The notes: generated from the sequence alone by a model not told the origin. A stretch of 64,000 nucleotides of DNA from Microvirga flocculans ATCC BAA-817 (GCF_000518665.1 NZ_JAEA01000014.1:32239-96238), one strand, 5' to 3'; shown: positions 15,306-26,562, counted from the stretch's first letter. Numbers and translations: made by a program.

Positions 15306-16280
15306 ATGATCGGTTTTATTATCCAGCGTGTCCTGCAGGCGCTCATGGTGGTGATCGCAATGTCGATCATCGTTTTCCTGGGCGTCTACGCCATCGGCAA
15401 TCCGATCGACGTGATGATCGATCCAGGTTCCGATCAGGCCCTGCGCGAGGCCTTGATCCAGCGCTACGGGCTCGACCGCCCATTGTTCGAGCAATACTTC
15501 GTGTTCATGAACAACATGCTGCACGGGGATCTCGGCGAATCCTTCATTTACCGCTTGCCTGTGCTCAGCCTGATCTGGTCGCGCTTCCCGGCAACGCTGG
15601 AGCTGGCGCTCACGGCCATGCTCATCGCCACCTGTCTCGGCATCCCGCTGGGCCTCTGGGCGGGCTACAAGCCGGAATCCCTTTCGGCCAAGGCCATCAT
15701 GGCGTTTTCGGTTCTCGGCTTCAGCGTCCCGAGCTTCTGGGTGGGTCTTCTGCTGATCATGACCTTCGCGGTCGAGCTCGGCTGGCTCCCTTCGGGCGGA
15801 CGAGGGCCGACCACCGAAGTGCTCGGGATGAACTTGTCGATCACGTCGCTCGAGGGGTGGAGCTACATCATCCTACCGGCCTTCAACCTCGCTCTCTTCA
15901 AGCTCGGTCTCCTCATCCGCCTCACGCGGGCGGGCACCGTCGAGGTGATGAGCTCGGACTTCGTACGTTTCGCCCGCGCTCAGGGTCTATCGGAGGCGAA
16001 GGTCGTCGGCCTTCATGTGCTCAAGAACATCTCCATTCCCATCGTGACGGTCTTCGGTCTCGAGCTCGGCTCGACGCTCGCCTTCGCCGTGGTGACGGAG
16101 ACGGTGTTCAACTGGCCCGGCATGGGCAAGCTCATCATCGACTCGATCACCGTGCTCGATCGTCCCGTGATGGTCGCCTATCTCATTCTCGTAGTGTTCC
16201 TCTTCGTTCTGATCAATCTCGTCGTCGATCTGGTTTATGGCCAGCTCGATCCCCGCATTCGCGTGAAGGCCGCGTCATGA
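15306..16280 (+). CDS. Peptide-type ABC transporter permease (DppB-like)
   Basis: A 324-residue inner-membrane permease with an N-terminal hydrophobic helix (residues 8-30) and the family segment around D-Q-A-L-R-E-A. About five further membrane spans and an EAA-type loop (A-R-A-Q-G-L near residue 222) follow, with N-W-P-G-M-G-K-L near 272. Length and order match DppB/OppB. It pairs with the next gene, which overlaps its stop by four bases (ATGA). The start follows the terminator at 15201-15233 by about 70 bp. Confidence 0.93.
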   Translation: MIGFIIQRVLQALMVVIAMSIIVFLGVYAIGNPIDVMIDPGSDQALREALIQRYGLDRPLFEQYFVFMNNMLHGDLGESFIYRLPVLSLIWSRFPATLELALTAMLIATCLGIPLGLWAGYKPESLSAKAIMAFSVLGFSVPSFWVGLLLIMTFAVELGWLPSGGRGPTTEVLGMNLSITSLEGWSYIILPAFNLALFKLGLLIRLTRAGTVEVMSSDFVRFARAQGLSEAKVVGLHVLKNISIPIVTVFGLELGSTLAFAVVTETVFNWPGMGKLIIDSITVLDRPVMVAYLILVVFLFVLINLVVDLVYGQLDPRIRVKAAS

Positions 16281-17184
16281 GCCAGTCTCCCGCCCTGACC
16301 TTGCCGGCGGAAACCGGCTGGACCCGTCTTGCCAATTTCTGGTCCGATTTCCGCCAGAGCCCTGTCGCCATCGCCGCTCTAATCGTGGTGGTCGCCATCG
16401 TTCTCATGGCGGTCCTCGCGCCCTTCGTGGCGCCGCAGGATCCCTACAACCAGGAAGCGCTCGATCTGTTCGATGCCCGCCTGGAGCCCGGCGAAATCGG
16501 CTCCGGCGGCTATGTGCACTGGCTCGGCACCGATGCCGCCGGGCGCGATATCTTCTCCGCGATCCTCTACGGATTGCGCACGAGCCTGATCGTCGGCGTC
16601 ATGGCCGGCAGCCTGGCCCTGGTCCTCGGCACGACGGTCGGCCTCATCGCCGCCTATTACGGGGGGCGCGTCGAAGCGTTGATCATGCGCGTCATCGACC
16701 TGCAGCTCTCGTTGCCTGCAATCCTGTTGGCGCTGGTGCTCGTCGCCATGCTGGGGCAGGGGCTGATGCAGCTCGTCGCTGCTCTGGTCGCCGCGCAATA
16801 TGCTTATTTCGCGCGCACCACCCATGGCGCGGCCAGCGCGGAGCGGCGCAAGGATTACATCGAGGCGGCGCTTTCGACGCCGCTCCCGGCCCGCCACGTG
16901 CTGTTCCGGCATCTTCTTCCCAATGCGTTGCCGCCGCTGATCGTCGTGGCGACCGTGCAGGTGGCCAACTCCATCGCCCTCGAGGCGACGTTATCCTTCC
17001 TCGGCCTGGGTCTTCCCCTCACGCAGCCCTCGCTCGGCTCGCTGATTTCCAATGGCTTCCAGTTCCTGCTGTCGGGCCGTTACTGGATCTCGATCTACCC
17101 TGGCATCGCCCTGATGCTGACCGTCGTCGCCATCAATCTGGTTGGCGACCAGGTTCGCAACGTTCTGAATCCGAGGCGCAGCCG

Positions 17185-17188
<4 letters not shown>
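16277..17188 (+). CDS. Peptide-type ABC transporter permease (DppC-like)
   Basis: A 303-residue permease. I place the start at the ATG at 16277, which overlaps the previous stop; longer readings are out-of-frame artefacts of GC-rich sequence. It has the N-terminal OppC region, A-P-F-V-A-P-Q-D-P-Y-N, the L-G-T-D-A-A-G-R-D-I-F motif (about residues 79-89) and the C-terminal F-L-G-L-G-L-P-L-T-Q-P-S-L-G-S signature. Its end overlaps the first ATPase gene by four bases. It forms the channel with the DppB-like protein. Confidence 0.93.
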
Positions 17189-18204
<1,016 letters not shown>

Positions 18205-19178
18205 AGCGTCCCAACCTGGGAGAGCGCATTGCCGGTCTTCTTGGCGCAGGCCAGAAGATGGAGGTTGTGCGCGCCGTGTCGGATGTCAGCCTCTCCGTCG
18301 CCAAGGGTGAGGTTGTCGGCCTTGTCGGCGAGTCCGGATGCGGCAAGTCCACCCTCGGGCGTATCATCGCCGGCATCTATACGCCGAGCGATGGAAAGAT
18401 CCTGTTCCGCAACGCGCCCGTCGCCAAGGAGCAGGGCCGCCGCACGCAGAAGCTGACGACACAGGTTCAGATGATCCATCAGGATCCGTTCGCGAGCCTC
18501 AATCCGCGCATGCGCATCGGCGATACGGTGGCGGAAGGCCCCGTGGCGCATAACATCGTCAAGGCGCGCGACGCGGATGCCTATGTAGCCGACCTGCTCG
18601 GACGTGTGGGGCTCGACCCCAGCTATCGCAGGCGCTTTCCGCATCAGTTCTCGGGCGGGCAGCGCCAACGCATCGCCATCGCGCGGGCGCTCGCCATGAA
18701 GCCGGACCTGCTCGTTCTCGACGAGCCGGTGGCCTCCCTGGACGTGTCGATCCAGGCTCAGGTGCTCAACCTGTTCATGGATCTGCGCCAGGATCTCGAC
18801 CTGACGGGCATCTTCATCAGCCACGATCTCGGCGTGGTGCGCCATGTGTCGGACCGGGTCGCGATCATGTATCTCGGCCGCATTGTGGAACTGGCGCCGA
18901 CGGCGGAACTCTACGCCCAGCCGAACCATCCCTATACCCGTGCGCTCTTCGAGAGCGTGCCGCGGATCGGTGTCGGCAAGAAGAGCTTTCATCCCATCGC
19001 CGGTGAAATTCCCTCGCCGCTCAATCCGCCGAGCGGATGCCACTTCCATCCCCGCTGCCCCTTCGCCGGTCCGCGCTGCAAGCGGGAGGCCCCGCCGTTG
19101 GCTGCCATCGGTCCGGGGCGCTTCTCCGCCTGCCATCTCAACTCCGGTGGAACGGATTAATTCAGAGACGTGAGCATA

Positions 19179-20699
19179 ATGTCCCAGCAAGCCTCCCTAG
19201 CGGCGCTCCACGAGCGCATCGCCGCCGTCAACGACGTGCTGAACGCGACCTCCCTGCTGACGTGGGATTCCCGCACGATGATGCCGTCAGGCGGTGCGGA
19301 GACCCGGGGCCAGCAGATTGCAACCCTGACCCGGATCGCCCGCGATCTGCTGCTTGCGCCCGAAACCGAGAAGGCGCTGGAGCAGGCGGAGAGGGCCGTC
19401 GAGGGCTTGCCTGAGGATGCCGCCGAGAAACGCATGGTCCGGCAGACGCGCCATGCGCTGGAGCATCACCGCAGCGTTCCCGCATCGCTGATCCAGGAAC
19501 GGGCGGCTCTTCGCACGGTGGCGCAGGCCGCGTGGATCGAGGGGCGGTCGAAGAGCGATTTTTCGATCTTCGCTCCGCATCTCGCCAAGACGGTCGAGCT
19601 CTCCCGCGCCTATGCCGATTGCATCGGCTGGAGCGAGCATCCCTATGACGCCATGGTATCGATCTACGAGCCGGGCGAAACGGCCGCGAGCCTCAAGGCC
19701 CTGTTCGCGAAGCTCCGGGCCGGGCTGCTGCCGATCCTCGACGCTGCCCGGTCGCGGCCTCAGCCCCGTTCGGACTTCCTGTTCCGCGATTATCCGGAGG
19801 AAGGGCAGCGCGCTTTCGGCCTGACCCTGGCCGAAAAGCTCGGCTACGATTTCCGGCGCGGGCGTCTCGACACCACCGTGCATCCGTTCGAGGTGTCCTT
19901 CACGCGCAACGACGTGCGCATCACCACCCGCTATACCCGGAACTATCTCCCGGCCTCCATCTTCGGGACGGCTCACGAAACCGGCCATGCGCTCTATGAG
20001 CAGGGCGCCGATCCGGCCTATGTCCGCACGACGCTCGCGACCGATCTCGTGGGACTCTATGCGGTCAGCGGCACGAGCTTCGGCGCACACGAATCCCAGT
20101 CGCGGCTTTGGGAAAACCACATCGTCCGCAGCCGCACCTTCTGGCAGCGGAACTTCCCAGAGCTGCAGCGGCATTTTCCGGAACAGCTCGGCGATGTGAC
20201 TGCGGAGGAGTTCTATCGCGCCGTCACGCGGGTCGAGCCCGGATTCATCCGCGTCGAGGCCGATGAGCTGACCTATGATTTCCACATCATGCTGCGCACG
20301 GATATCGAATGCGCATTGATGGACGGATCGCTGCCCGTTTCGGACCTTCCCGATGCCTGGAACGCGGCGATCAAGCGCGATCTCGGGCTGACGGTTCCGA
20401 ACGACGCCAAGGGCGTGTTGCAGGACGTGCACTGGTCCACGGGCTATATCGGTTCCTTCCCGACCTATACCGTCGGCAATGTCATGGGGGCTCAGGTGAT
20501 GGAGACCCTTCGCCAGCAGAACCCGTCGCTCGACGCTGCCATTGAGGCGGGCGAGTATGGCGCTCTGGCGGAAGAGCTGCGCGCGAGGATCTGGCAGCAT
20601 GGCCGCCGCTACACGCGCGACGAGCTCTTGGAGCGCGAGACGGGCCGGCGGCTCGATCCGGCGCCTTACCTGGCCTATCTTCAGACGAAGTACGCATAA
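19179..20699 (+). CDS. Carboxypeptidase M32 (Taq-type metallocarboxypeptidase)
   Basis: A 506-residue cytoplasmic zinc carboxypeptidase that removes residues from the C-terminus of peptides. The zinc motif is H-E-T-G-H at residues 266-270. The D-x-R-x-T-T-x-x-H-P-F family signature is seen around 227-236 (R-L-D-T-T-V-H-P-F). The ATG at 19179 is preferred, though an in-frame GTG nine bases upstream is possible. It follows the second ATPase gene by 18 bp and ends at a strong hairpin, so it is the last gene of the arm. Its role would be trimming peptides brought in by the importer. Confidence 0.92.
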   Translation: MSQQASLAALHERIAAVNDVLNATSLLTWDSRTMMPSGGAETRGQQIATLTRIARDLLLAPETEKALEQAERAVEGLPEDAAEKRMVRQTRHALEHHRSVPASLIQERAALRTVAQAAWIEGRSKSDFSIFAPHLAKTVELSRAYADCIGWSEHPYDAMVSIYEPGETAASLKALFAKLRAGLLPILDAARSRPQPRSDFLFRDYPEEGQRAFGLTLAEKLGYDFRRGRLDTTVHPFEVSFTRNDVRITTRYTRNYLPASIFGTAHETGHALYEQGADPAYVRTTLATDLVGLYAVSGTSFGAHESQSRLWENHIVRSRTFWQRNFPELQRHFPEQLGDVTAEEFYRAVTRVEPGFIRVEADELTYDFHIMLRTDIECALMDGSLPVSDLPDAWNAAIKRDLGLTVPNDAKGVLQDVHWSTGYIGSFPTYTVGNVMGAQVMETLRQQNPSLDAAIEAGEYGALAEELRARIWQHGRRYTRDELLERETGRRLDPAPYLAYLQTKYA

Positions 20700-20704
20700 T
20701 GAGG

Positions 20705-20731
20705 CGGGGGCTATTGGCCCCCGTTTCTCTT
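20705..20731 (+). terminator. Rho-independent terminator after the M32 gene
   Basis: A 7-bp all-GC stem (20705-20711 with 20717-20723) with a TATTG loop is followed by a T-rich run (TTTCTCTT). It ends the plus-strand importer operon and touches the stop of the convergent OGFr-domain gene, so it may serve both strands. Confidence 0.75.
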
Positions 20732-21222
20732 TATGGCGTGGCTTCGCCTGCGGCTTGCGCCCAGAAGCGCAGGCTGCGCCGATTCACCGGGCTTCCGGCC
20801 TCCTCATGGAGCTGGAGGATTGCACGGTAAAATCGCTGGGCGTCTTCCGGGGCGGCGAGCAGCTTCAGGCTGTGCAGAATGCGCGTGATCCGCAGATGGT
20901 TGTGATCGTACGGTGTGAGCCACCAGGCCGTATTCCGATAGAAGCGGCGTATGCGCTCCTCGGCCTTCCTCAAGGTTTCGGCAGCGCGCGGATCGGCCCT
21001 GATGGCGTCGATCTCGCCTTGCGTGAGGACGGGCGCGTGAGGCTGCGCGGCGCTGCGGGTGGTCAGGGGAAACAGCCACTGGATATAGTCGTGAACCGCT
21101 TCCAGTTCCTCGTCGGAAAAGGCCAGCACGTCGGCGGCAAGACGTCCTTGTCCGTCCCGCCCGCTGCCGGCGAGATAGGCATGGAGATGTCCTGCGCTCG
21201 ATCCCGACATGGGGAGCTCCAA
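20731..21222 (-). CDS. OGFr-like conserved-region protein, function unknown
   Basis: A 163-residue protein with the region named after the opioid growth factor receptor, widespread in bacteria as a stand-alone protein. The hallmark is F-S-D-E-E-L-E-A-V-H-D-Y-I-Q-W-L-F-P-L (about residues 35-53). A helical region with R-F-Y-R-N-T-A-W-W-L and H-N-H-L-R-I-T-R-I-L motifs follows. No signal peptide or membrane segment is present. An ATG at 21210 is an alternative start. It is last in a long minus-strand series, 29 bp after the TauE/SafE gene. No bacterial function is known to me. Confidence 0.8.
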   Translation of the reverse strand: MELPMSGSSAGHLHAYLAGSGRDGQGRLAADVLAFSDEELEAVHDYIQWLFPLTTRSAAQPHAPVLTQGEIDAIRADPRAAETLRKAEERIRRFYRNTAWWLTPYDHNHLRITRILHSLKLLAAPEDAQRFYRAILQLHEEAGSPVNRRSLRFWAQAAGEATP

Positions 21223-21251
21223 TCCGGCGAAGATTGGAGCTCATCCATGGC

Positions 21252-22130
21252 TTAAGTGAGGAGGCTTACCGCGAAACGGGCGCAGATGATGAGAAGGAAG
21301 AGGCCGAAGGCGACTTCGAGCCTGCGCTTGGACAGGCGGTGGGCCAGGCGCGCGCCGATCGGCGCCATCCACGCGCTGGTGGGGATGAAGAGCAGGAAGC
21401 CGAGGAGCGAGACATAGCCCAGCGCCAGCGGCGGCTGGAAGGCGATGACGTTTGGATAATCGGCCATGTGCGGCCAGCCGGCATAGACGTACCCGATCGC
21501 GCCGGGGATCGAGATGAGAATGCCGAGTCCCGAGGAGGTCGCCACCGCCTGATGGATCGGGCGGTTGTAGAAGGTCATGAACAGGTTCGAGAGCTGGCCG
21601 CCGCCGATGCCCATGAGCGCGGAGAGAATGCCGATGACCCAGCCATAGACAACCATGATCGGCTTGGCCGGCATATCGAGGCCGAAACGCCAGGTATCCT
21701 TGCCGAAGAGCAGGCGGATCGCCGAGATGCCGGCGACGACCACGAACACGGCCTTGAACAGGTCGGCCGGCGCATAGCGGGCGATGATGCTGCCCACGAC
21801 GACGCCCAGCACCACCGGCACGGCCCAGACACGCAGGATCGTCATATCCACCGCGCCCTTGGCCCTGTGAGCGTTGAAGGAGCGGATGGAGGTGGGGATG
21901 ATGATGGCAAGCGACGTGCCGACGCAGAGCGGCATGCGGACTTCCTCCGGCACCTCCAGAATGCGGAAGAGCTCATAGAGGATCGGTACGGCAACCGCGC
22001 CGCCGCCCACGCCGAAGACGCCCGCGAGCAGGCCCGTAACGGCACCGGCTGCCAGGAGTGCGGCCACGAGCCATGCCAAATCGAAGAGAGGGATGCCGAA
22101 CATCGCAAGGTCCATTGCTGAAAAGCACAT
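21252..22130 (-). CDS. TauE/SafE (TSUP) family transporter
   Basis: A 292-residue membrane protein with about eight hydrophobic segments in two repeats. Each repeat carries the glycine-rich family motif: G-V-F-G-V-G-G-G-A-V-A-V-P near residues 38-50 and M-G-I-G-G-G-Q-L-S-N near 167-176. Family members export sulfite, sulfoacetate or related organic anions. It follows the DUF1028 gene by about 50 bp in the peptide operon. It could export a small acid or sulfur product of that pathway, but this is only context. The start is uncertain: ATG at 22130 or 22115. Confidence 0.88.
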   Translation of the reverse strand: MCFSAMDLAMFGIPLFDLAWLVAALLAAGAVTGLLAGVFGVGGGAVAVPILYELFRILEVPEEVRMPLCVGTSLAIIIPTSIRSFNAHRAKGAVDMTILRVWAVPVVLGVVVGSIIARYAPADLFKAVFVVVAGISAIRLLFGKDTWRFGLDMPAKPIMVVYGWVIGILSALMGIGGGQLSNLFMTFYNRPIHQAVATSSGLGILISIPGAIGYVYAGWPHMADYPNVIAFQPPLALGYVSLLGFLLFIPTSAWMAPIGARLAHRLSKRRLEVAFGLFLLIICARFAVSLLT

Positions 22131-22181
22131 CTGCCGTAGGATCTTTTGGGTCCTGCGGCAAGTGATAGTATTGCTGGCGCC

Positions 22182-22910
22182 TCAGGAGGAGGAGAGGCTC
22201 TTCCCGAGCCGCGCCTGGTATTCCCGGGCTCGCTGGTCGATCCAGGAACGGTCCGTGATGCCGCCGGGATTGGCGCGGGTCGCCATGGCGTCCATGAAGG
22301 CGAGGAAGCGCTCATGGGCGACGCCGTAAAGCCGGCGCAGCTCGTCCAAGGGCTCCGGATGATCGTCGACGCGCAGGTCGAGGACCGGGTAGGGCTCGTC
22401 GCGCCAGATCTTGAGCGCGGCCGATTGCTTGCCCCGCTTGTCGCCGCCCTCCGCCTGTCCGGCATCGAGGGCCGCCAGCAGGCGGTCCGCGAAGGGCAGG
22501 TCCATGCGCCGCTTATAGGTGTCGAGGGTGGCCTCGATCACGGCAGGGCCGGCGAGCATGTTGCCCGCGACCGAGACGCCCTCGTCGCTGAGATGACCGC
22601 ACCAGTCGATGCAATCCTTCCCCGTATGGGCCGCAGTGCGACCCTCCCGGTCGATCACGTGAAGCTGGCGCGTTTCCCGCCCGGGATCGCCCGCCGTGAG
22701 CATGGTCACGATCTCATGGGCGCTGCGGCCCTCGGCAAGAAGGCGAATGCCGTCCGTGCCATAAAGCGGGTTGACGAGCGCCTGCGTGGCGAGCGCGCCG
22801 ATCCGCGCCGCGCCATGGGGGCAGAGCGCTCCCACGGCGAAGAACTTGGTGGTGACGGCAACCCCGAAGGCGCCGGTCTCGGGGTCCTTCGCGATGATCG
22901 ACCAGGTCAT
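22182..22910 (-). CDS. DUF1028 family protein (putative Ntn-type hydrolase)
   Basis: A 242-residue protein matching DUF1028. Conserved marks are the N-terminal T-W-S-I-I-A-x-D-P-x-T-G segment (residues 2-13), G-V-A-V-T-T-K-F-F-A-V-G, A-R-I-G-A-L-A-T-Q-A and the G-N-M-L-A-G motif. The family is thought to have a proteasome-like Ntn fold but lacks a settled function. It is commonly found beside gamma-glutamyltransferase and peptide ABC genes, as here, ten bases after the GGT gene. A role in hydrolysing an imported amide is plausible. No signal peptide is visible. Confidence 0.88.
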   Translation of the reverse strand: MTWSIIAKDPETGAFGVAVTTKFFAVGALCPHGAARIGALATQALVNPLYGTDGIRLLAEGRSAHEIVTMLTAGDPGRETRQLHVIDREGRTAAHTGKDCIDWCGHLSDEGVSVAGNMLAGPAVIEATLDTYKRRMDLPFADRLLAALDAGQAEGGDKRGKQSAALKIWRDEPYPVLDLRVDDHPEPLDELRRLYGVAHERFLAFMDAMATRANPGGITDRSWIDQRAREYQARLGKSLSSS

Positions 22911-22920
22911 GGCCTACTCC

Positions 22921-24717
22921 TCAGCGGCCGACCGCATAGGCCTGCATGAGGCGCGGCGTCGCGGCCCCGTGCAGCAGCCCGTCCTTGTCGCGGCTTGCCG
23001 CAACGAGACGTCCGACGGTCCAGGCGGGCGCGACCTCGACGTCATGGCCGCGGGCGCGGAGATCGTCGAGGACTTCGGCTCCGTAGGTTTCCTCGGCCAT
23101 GAGGTGGCCGGGCTTCTGCTCACGCGGATAGAAGGATGAGGGGAAATGCGCCGTGTGCGACATGGGCAGGTCGATGGCCTCCTGCAGGTTCAGCCCGTGA
23201 TGGGCATGGCGCAGGAAGAGAAGCAGCTGCCACTGCTCCTGCTGGTCGCCGCCGGGCGAGCCGAAGACCATGTAGGGCTCGCCGTCCTTTTCCGCGAGGG
23301 TCGGGGTGAGCGTGGTGCGCGGGCGCTTGCCCGGCGCGAGGCTCGCGGGCAGGTTCTCTTCGAGCCAGAACATCTGCGCCCGGGAATTGAGCATGAAGCC
23401 GAGCTCGGGAATGACGGGCGAGGATTGCAGCCAGCCGCCCGAAGGCATGGCCGCGATCATGTTGCCGAAGCGGTCCACCACGTCGATATGCACCGTATCG
23501 CCACGGCGCGCCGAGCGCATGGACTGGAGCGTCGGCTCGCCGCCGGACACCTTGCGGTCCGTGGTGGAGAGGTCGCGTAGCGCCTTCAGGGTGCGCTCGA
23601 CCTGATCCTCGTAGCCCTCGACGCGGCCGGGGCGAAGCTCCAGCGAAGCCTTGTCGGCGATCAGCTTGCGGCGCTCATCGTTGTAGGCGTCCGACAGCAG
23701 GGTCTCGATCGGAACGTCGATGAAGTTCGGATCGCCGTAATAGGCCTCGCGGTCCGCGAAGGCGAGCTTCATGGCTTCGACGACCGTGTGCACGAACGCG
23801 GCGCTGGTCGGGCCCATGGCGGCGAGATCGAAGCCTTTCAGCAGCGCCAGGGTCTGCAGGAAGACCGGACCCTGGCCCCAGGGCCTGATCTTGTTGACCC
23901 GGAAGTTGTGATACTCGTAGGTCTGGGGCGTGTCGTAGGAGGCCTGCCACTTCGCCATGTCGTCGGCCGTCAGCACTCCACGATGGCGCGAGCCGCTCTG
24001 GTCCATCACCTCCGTCTTGCGCACGAAGGCATCGATGGCCTCGGCCACGAAGCCCTTGTAGAAGGCATGACGCGCAGCCTCGATCTGGGCCTCGCGGTCG
24101 CTGCCCTTGGCCTCGGCCTCGCGGATGATGCGCTTCCAGGTATCCGCGAGCTGCGGGTTGCGAAACAGCTGACGGGGCTTTGGAACCTCTCCGCCCGGCA
24201 GATAGACCGCCGCGGAGGTTGGCCATTCTGTTTCGAAGAACTCCTTCAGGCCCTTGATCGTATCCGCCACGCGCGGCAGGAGCGGATGGCCTTGCTCGGC
24301 ATAATAGATGGCGGGCTCCAGCACGTCCCTGAGCGAGAGAAGCCCGTGATCGCGCAGCAGCAGCATCCAGGCGTCGAACGCGCCGGGCACGACGGTGGCG
24401 AGCATGCCGTTGCCGGGGATCAGCTTGAGCCCCTCGCCCCTGTAATGTGCGATGGTCGCGCCCTGCGGCGCCGTGCCCTGGCCGCACAGCACTTCGACCT
24501 TTTTGGTCCTGGCCGAATAGAAGACGGCGGGGACCTCGCCCGAAGGGCCTACCAGATGCGGCTCGACCACCTGCAGCACGAAGGCCGAGGCGACGCAGGC
24601 ATCGAAGGCGTTGCCGCCCTTTTCGAGCATCGACATGCCCGCGGCCGAGGCGAGCCAGTGAGTCGAGGTGACGATGCCGAAGGTGCCGAGGATCTCAGGC
24701 CGTGTCGTAAACATCAT
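22921..24717 (-). CDS. Gamma-glutamyltransferase family protein, cytoplasmic type
   Basis: A 598-residue Ntn hydrolase that should self-cleave before Thr408 in R-R-G-D-T-V-H-I-D-V-V-D, leaving the catalytic threonine. The opening S-A-A-G-M-S-M-L-E-K-G-G-N-A-F-D-A and the later G-S-P-G-G-D-Q-Q motif are family traits. Unlike the classical periplasmic enzyme, no signal peptide is present. It therefore acts on compounds already imported, like YwrD-type homologues. It sits 25 bp after the last permease gene. The probable role is removing gamma-glutamyl groups from, or hydrolysing, the compound imported by this operon. Confidence 0.92.
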   Translation of the reverse strand: MMFTTRPEILGTFGIVTSTHWLASAAGMSMLEKGGNAFDACVASAFVLQVVEPHLVGPSGEVPAVFYSARTKKVEVLCGQGTAPQGATIAHYRGEGLKLIPGNGMLATVVPGAFDAWMLLLRDHGLLSLRDVLEPAIYYAEQGHPLLPRVADTIKGLKEFFETEWPTSAAVYLPGGEVPKPRQLFRNPQLADTWKRIIREAEAKGSDREAQIEAARHAFYKGFVAEAIDAFVRKTEVMDQSGSRHRGVLTADDMAKWQASYDTPQTYEYHNFRVNKIRPWGQGPVFLQTLALLKGFDLAAMGPTSAAFVHTVVEAMKLAFADREAYYGDPNFIDVPIETLLSDAYNDERRKLIADKASLELRPGRVEGYEDQVERTLKALRDLSTTDRKVSGGEPTLQSMRSARRGDTVHIDVVDRFGNMIAAMPSGGWLQSSPVIPELGFMLNSRAQMFWLEENLPASLAPGKRPRTTLTPTLAEKDGEPYMVFGSPGGDQQEQWQLLLFLRHAHHGLNLQEAIDLPMSHTAHFPSSFYPREQKPGHLMAEETYGAEVLDDLRARGHDVEVAPAWTVGRLVAASRDKDGLLHGAATPRLMQAYAVGR

Positions 24718-24742
24718 TTCTTATCCGAAGTTGGCGTCATTC

Positions 24743-25618
24743 TTACTGTTCGCGGGGATCGAGCGCGTCGCGCAGGCCATCGCCGAGAAGGTTGAAGCCC
24801 AGCACGATCAGGAAGATGGCCGTGCCCGGGAAGATCGACATCCAGGGAGCCTGATCCATGAAGTTCTTGGCCGTGTTGAGCATGGAGCCCCAGGAAGGGT
24901 TCGGCGGCTGCTGGCCCAGTCCCAGGAAGGAGAGGCTCGCCTCCGCGATGATGGCGGTTGCGATGGTGAGCGTGCCCTGGACCAGGATCGGCGGCAGCAC
25001 GTTCGGCAGAACGTAGCGCACCAGGATCCAGAAATCGGGAAGGCCGATGGCGCGCGCGCCCTCCACGTAATCCTCCGCCTTGACCGTCAGCACCTGTCCG
25101 CGGGTGAGGCGAATGAAGATCGGCATGGCCGAGAGACCGATGGCGATCATCGCGTTGGTCAGGCTCGGGCCGAGGAAGGCGGCCAGGGCGATGGCGAAGA
25201 TGAGGAACGGGATGGCCAGCATGGCATCCGTGGCGCGGGAGATCGCCGCATCGATCCAGCCGCCGAAATAGCCTGCCACGAGGCCGAAGGGGACGCCGAG
25301 TACGATGGCGATGAACACGGAGACCACGCCCGCCATGATGGAGGCGCGTGCGCCCCAGAGCATCCGGGAGAGAAGGTCGCGCCCGAGTTCGTCCGTGCCG
25401 AACCAGAACAGTTCGGATGGAGGCTTGCGGATGCTCGTGAAGCTCGGCTTGACCGGATCGAAGGGCGCGAGATAGGGCCCGATGATGGCTGCCAGGACGA
25501 AGAACAGGACGATGGCGCCGCCGAGAACGGCGCTCTTGTTCTTCAGGAACTTCGCAAGGACGCGGCTGCGCTTCTTCGGCAGGGCGACCTCATAGGCGAC
25601 AACGGCTGTGGCGGTCAT
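24743..25618 (-). CDS. Peptide-type ABC transporter permease (DppC-like)
   Basis: A 291-residue inner-membrane permease of the OppC group. It shows a hydrophobic helix near residues 33-53, F-G-T-D-E-L-G-R-D-L-L-S-R (about 91-103), an EAA-type loop (A-R-A-I-G-L) and the C-terminal F-L-G-L-G-Q-Q-P-P-N-P-S-W-G-S signature. Its start overlaps the DppB-like stop by four bases. It belongs to the second, GGT-linked peptide importer and is not close in sequence to the permease at 16277. Confidence 0.93.
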   Translation of the reverse strand: MTATAVVAYEVALPKKRSRVLAKFLKNKSAVLGGAIVLFFVLAAIIGPYLAPFDPVKPSFTSIRKPPSELFWFGTDELGRDLLSRMLWGARASIMAGVVSVFIAIVLGVPFGLVAGYFGGWIDAAISRATDAMLAIPFLIFAIALAAFLGPSLTNAMIAIGLSAMPIFIRLTRGQVLTVKAEDYVEGARAIGLPDFWILVRYVLPNVLPPILVQGTLTIATAIIAEASLSFLGLGQQPPNPSWGSMLNTAKNFMDQAPWMSIFPGTAIFLIVLGFNLLGDGLRDALDPREQ

Positions 25619-26562
25619 GCAGCGTGCCTCAGGCGGGGATTGACGAGAACGTAAAGGACATCGGCCAGCAGGTTCATGAAGATGAAGCCGACTGCCGTGC
25701 AGAGCACGACGCCTTGCACCACGGCGTAGTCACGGTTGAAGACCGCATCGACGATGAGCTTTCCGAAGCCCGGAATGGTGAAGATCTGTTCCGTGAGCAC
25801 GGCACCGGCGAGCAGCTCGCCGAAGAGCAGGGTGGAAAGGGTCACGATGGGCACGAGCGCATTGCGCAGGGCATGCTTGAGAATGACCTTCCGGGACAGA
25901 AGGCCCTTCGCGCGGGCCGTGCGGATGTAGTCGGAGCGCATCACGCCGAGCATGGCGCTGCGGGTATGGCGCATGAGGCTTGCGGCCAGGCCCGTGCCGA
26001 GCACGAAGGCCGGCATGAGCATGGTCTTGATGTTGAGCCACAAGTCCTCGGTGGGAGGGACGTAGCCGGAGGCGGGCAGGAGCTTCCAGCGAACGGAGAT
26101 CAGCATGATGAGCATGATGCCGAGCCAGAAATTCGGGATCGACAGGCCCGAGAGAGCGATCACGTTGGCTGTGTAATCGACTGTCGTTCCCTTCTTCACC
26201 GCGGAGATGATGCCGGTGGGAATGCCGATGGCCAGCGCCACGATCATGGCCATGATCGCCAGCTCGATGGTCACGGGGAGCTTGCTCATGATCAGGTCGA
26301 GCACCGGAATATCTGTGCGTAGGGAGATCCCGAGATTTCCGGTCAGGGCCGAGCTGATCCAGGCGAAGTACTGGACGGGGATGGGATCGTCCAGGCGATA
26401 CTTCTCGCGCAGATAGGCGAGCACCTGGGGATCGCGCTCCTCGCCCGCCATGGTCAGGACCGGGTCGCCGGGCAGGAGCTTCTGCAGGGCGAAGACCAGG
26501 ACCGACACGATGATCAATGTCGGGATGGCGATCAGTATTCGTCGTCCGATGTAGCGCAGCAT
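25615..26562 (-). CDS. Peptide-type ABC transporter permease (DppB-like)
   Basis: A 315-residue permease of the OppB group. It has the first helix at residues 9-30, a L-L-P-G-D-P-V-L-T-M segment (about 29-38), Y-R-L-D-D-P-I-P-V-Q-Y (about 55-65), membrane spans and the loop T-A-R-A-K-G-L near 216. It also carries T-I-P-G-F-G-K-L. It follows the binding-protein gene after a 77-bp gap that contains a strong hairpin and overlaps the DppC-like gene by four bases. Confidence 0.93.
   Translation of the reverse strand: MLRYIGRRILIAIPTLIIVSVLVFALQKLLPGDPVLTMAGEERDPQVLAYLREKYRLDDPIPVQYFAWISSALTGNLGISLRTDIPVLDLIMSKLPVTIELAIMAMIVALAIGIPTGIISAVKKGTTVDYTANVIALSGLSIPNFWLGIMLIMLISVRWKLLPASGYVPPTEDLWLNIKTMLMPAFVLGTGLAASLMRHTRSAMLGVMRSDYIRTARAKGLLSRKVILKHALRNALVPIVTLSTLLFGELLAGAVLTEQIFTIPGFGKLIVDAVFNRDYAVVQGVVLCTAVGFIFMNLLADVLYVLVNPRLRHAA

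Noticed and set aside
13515..15524. Open minus-strand frame of 669 codons opposite the binding-protein gene
   Set aside because: It mirrors a clear family 5 binding-protein gene on the other strand, has no family features, and its composition (His/Arg/Leu-rich) is typical of the antisense frame in GC-rich DNA.
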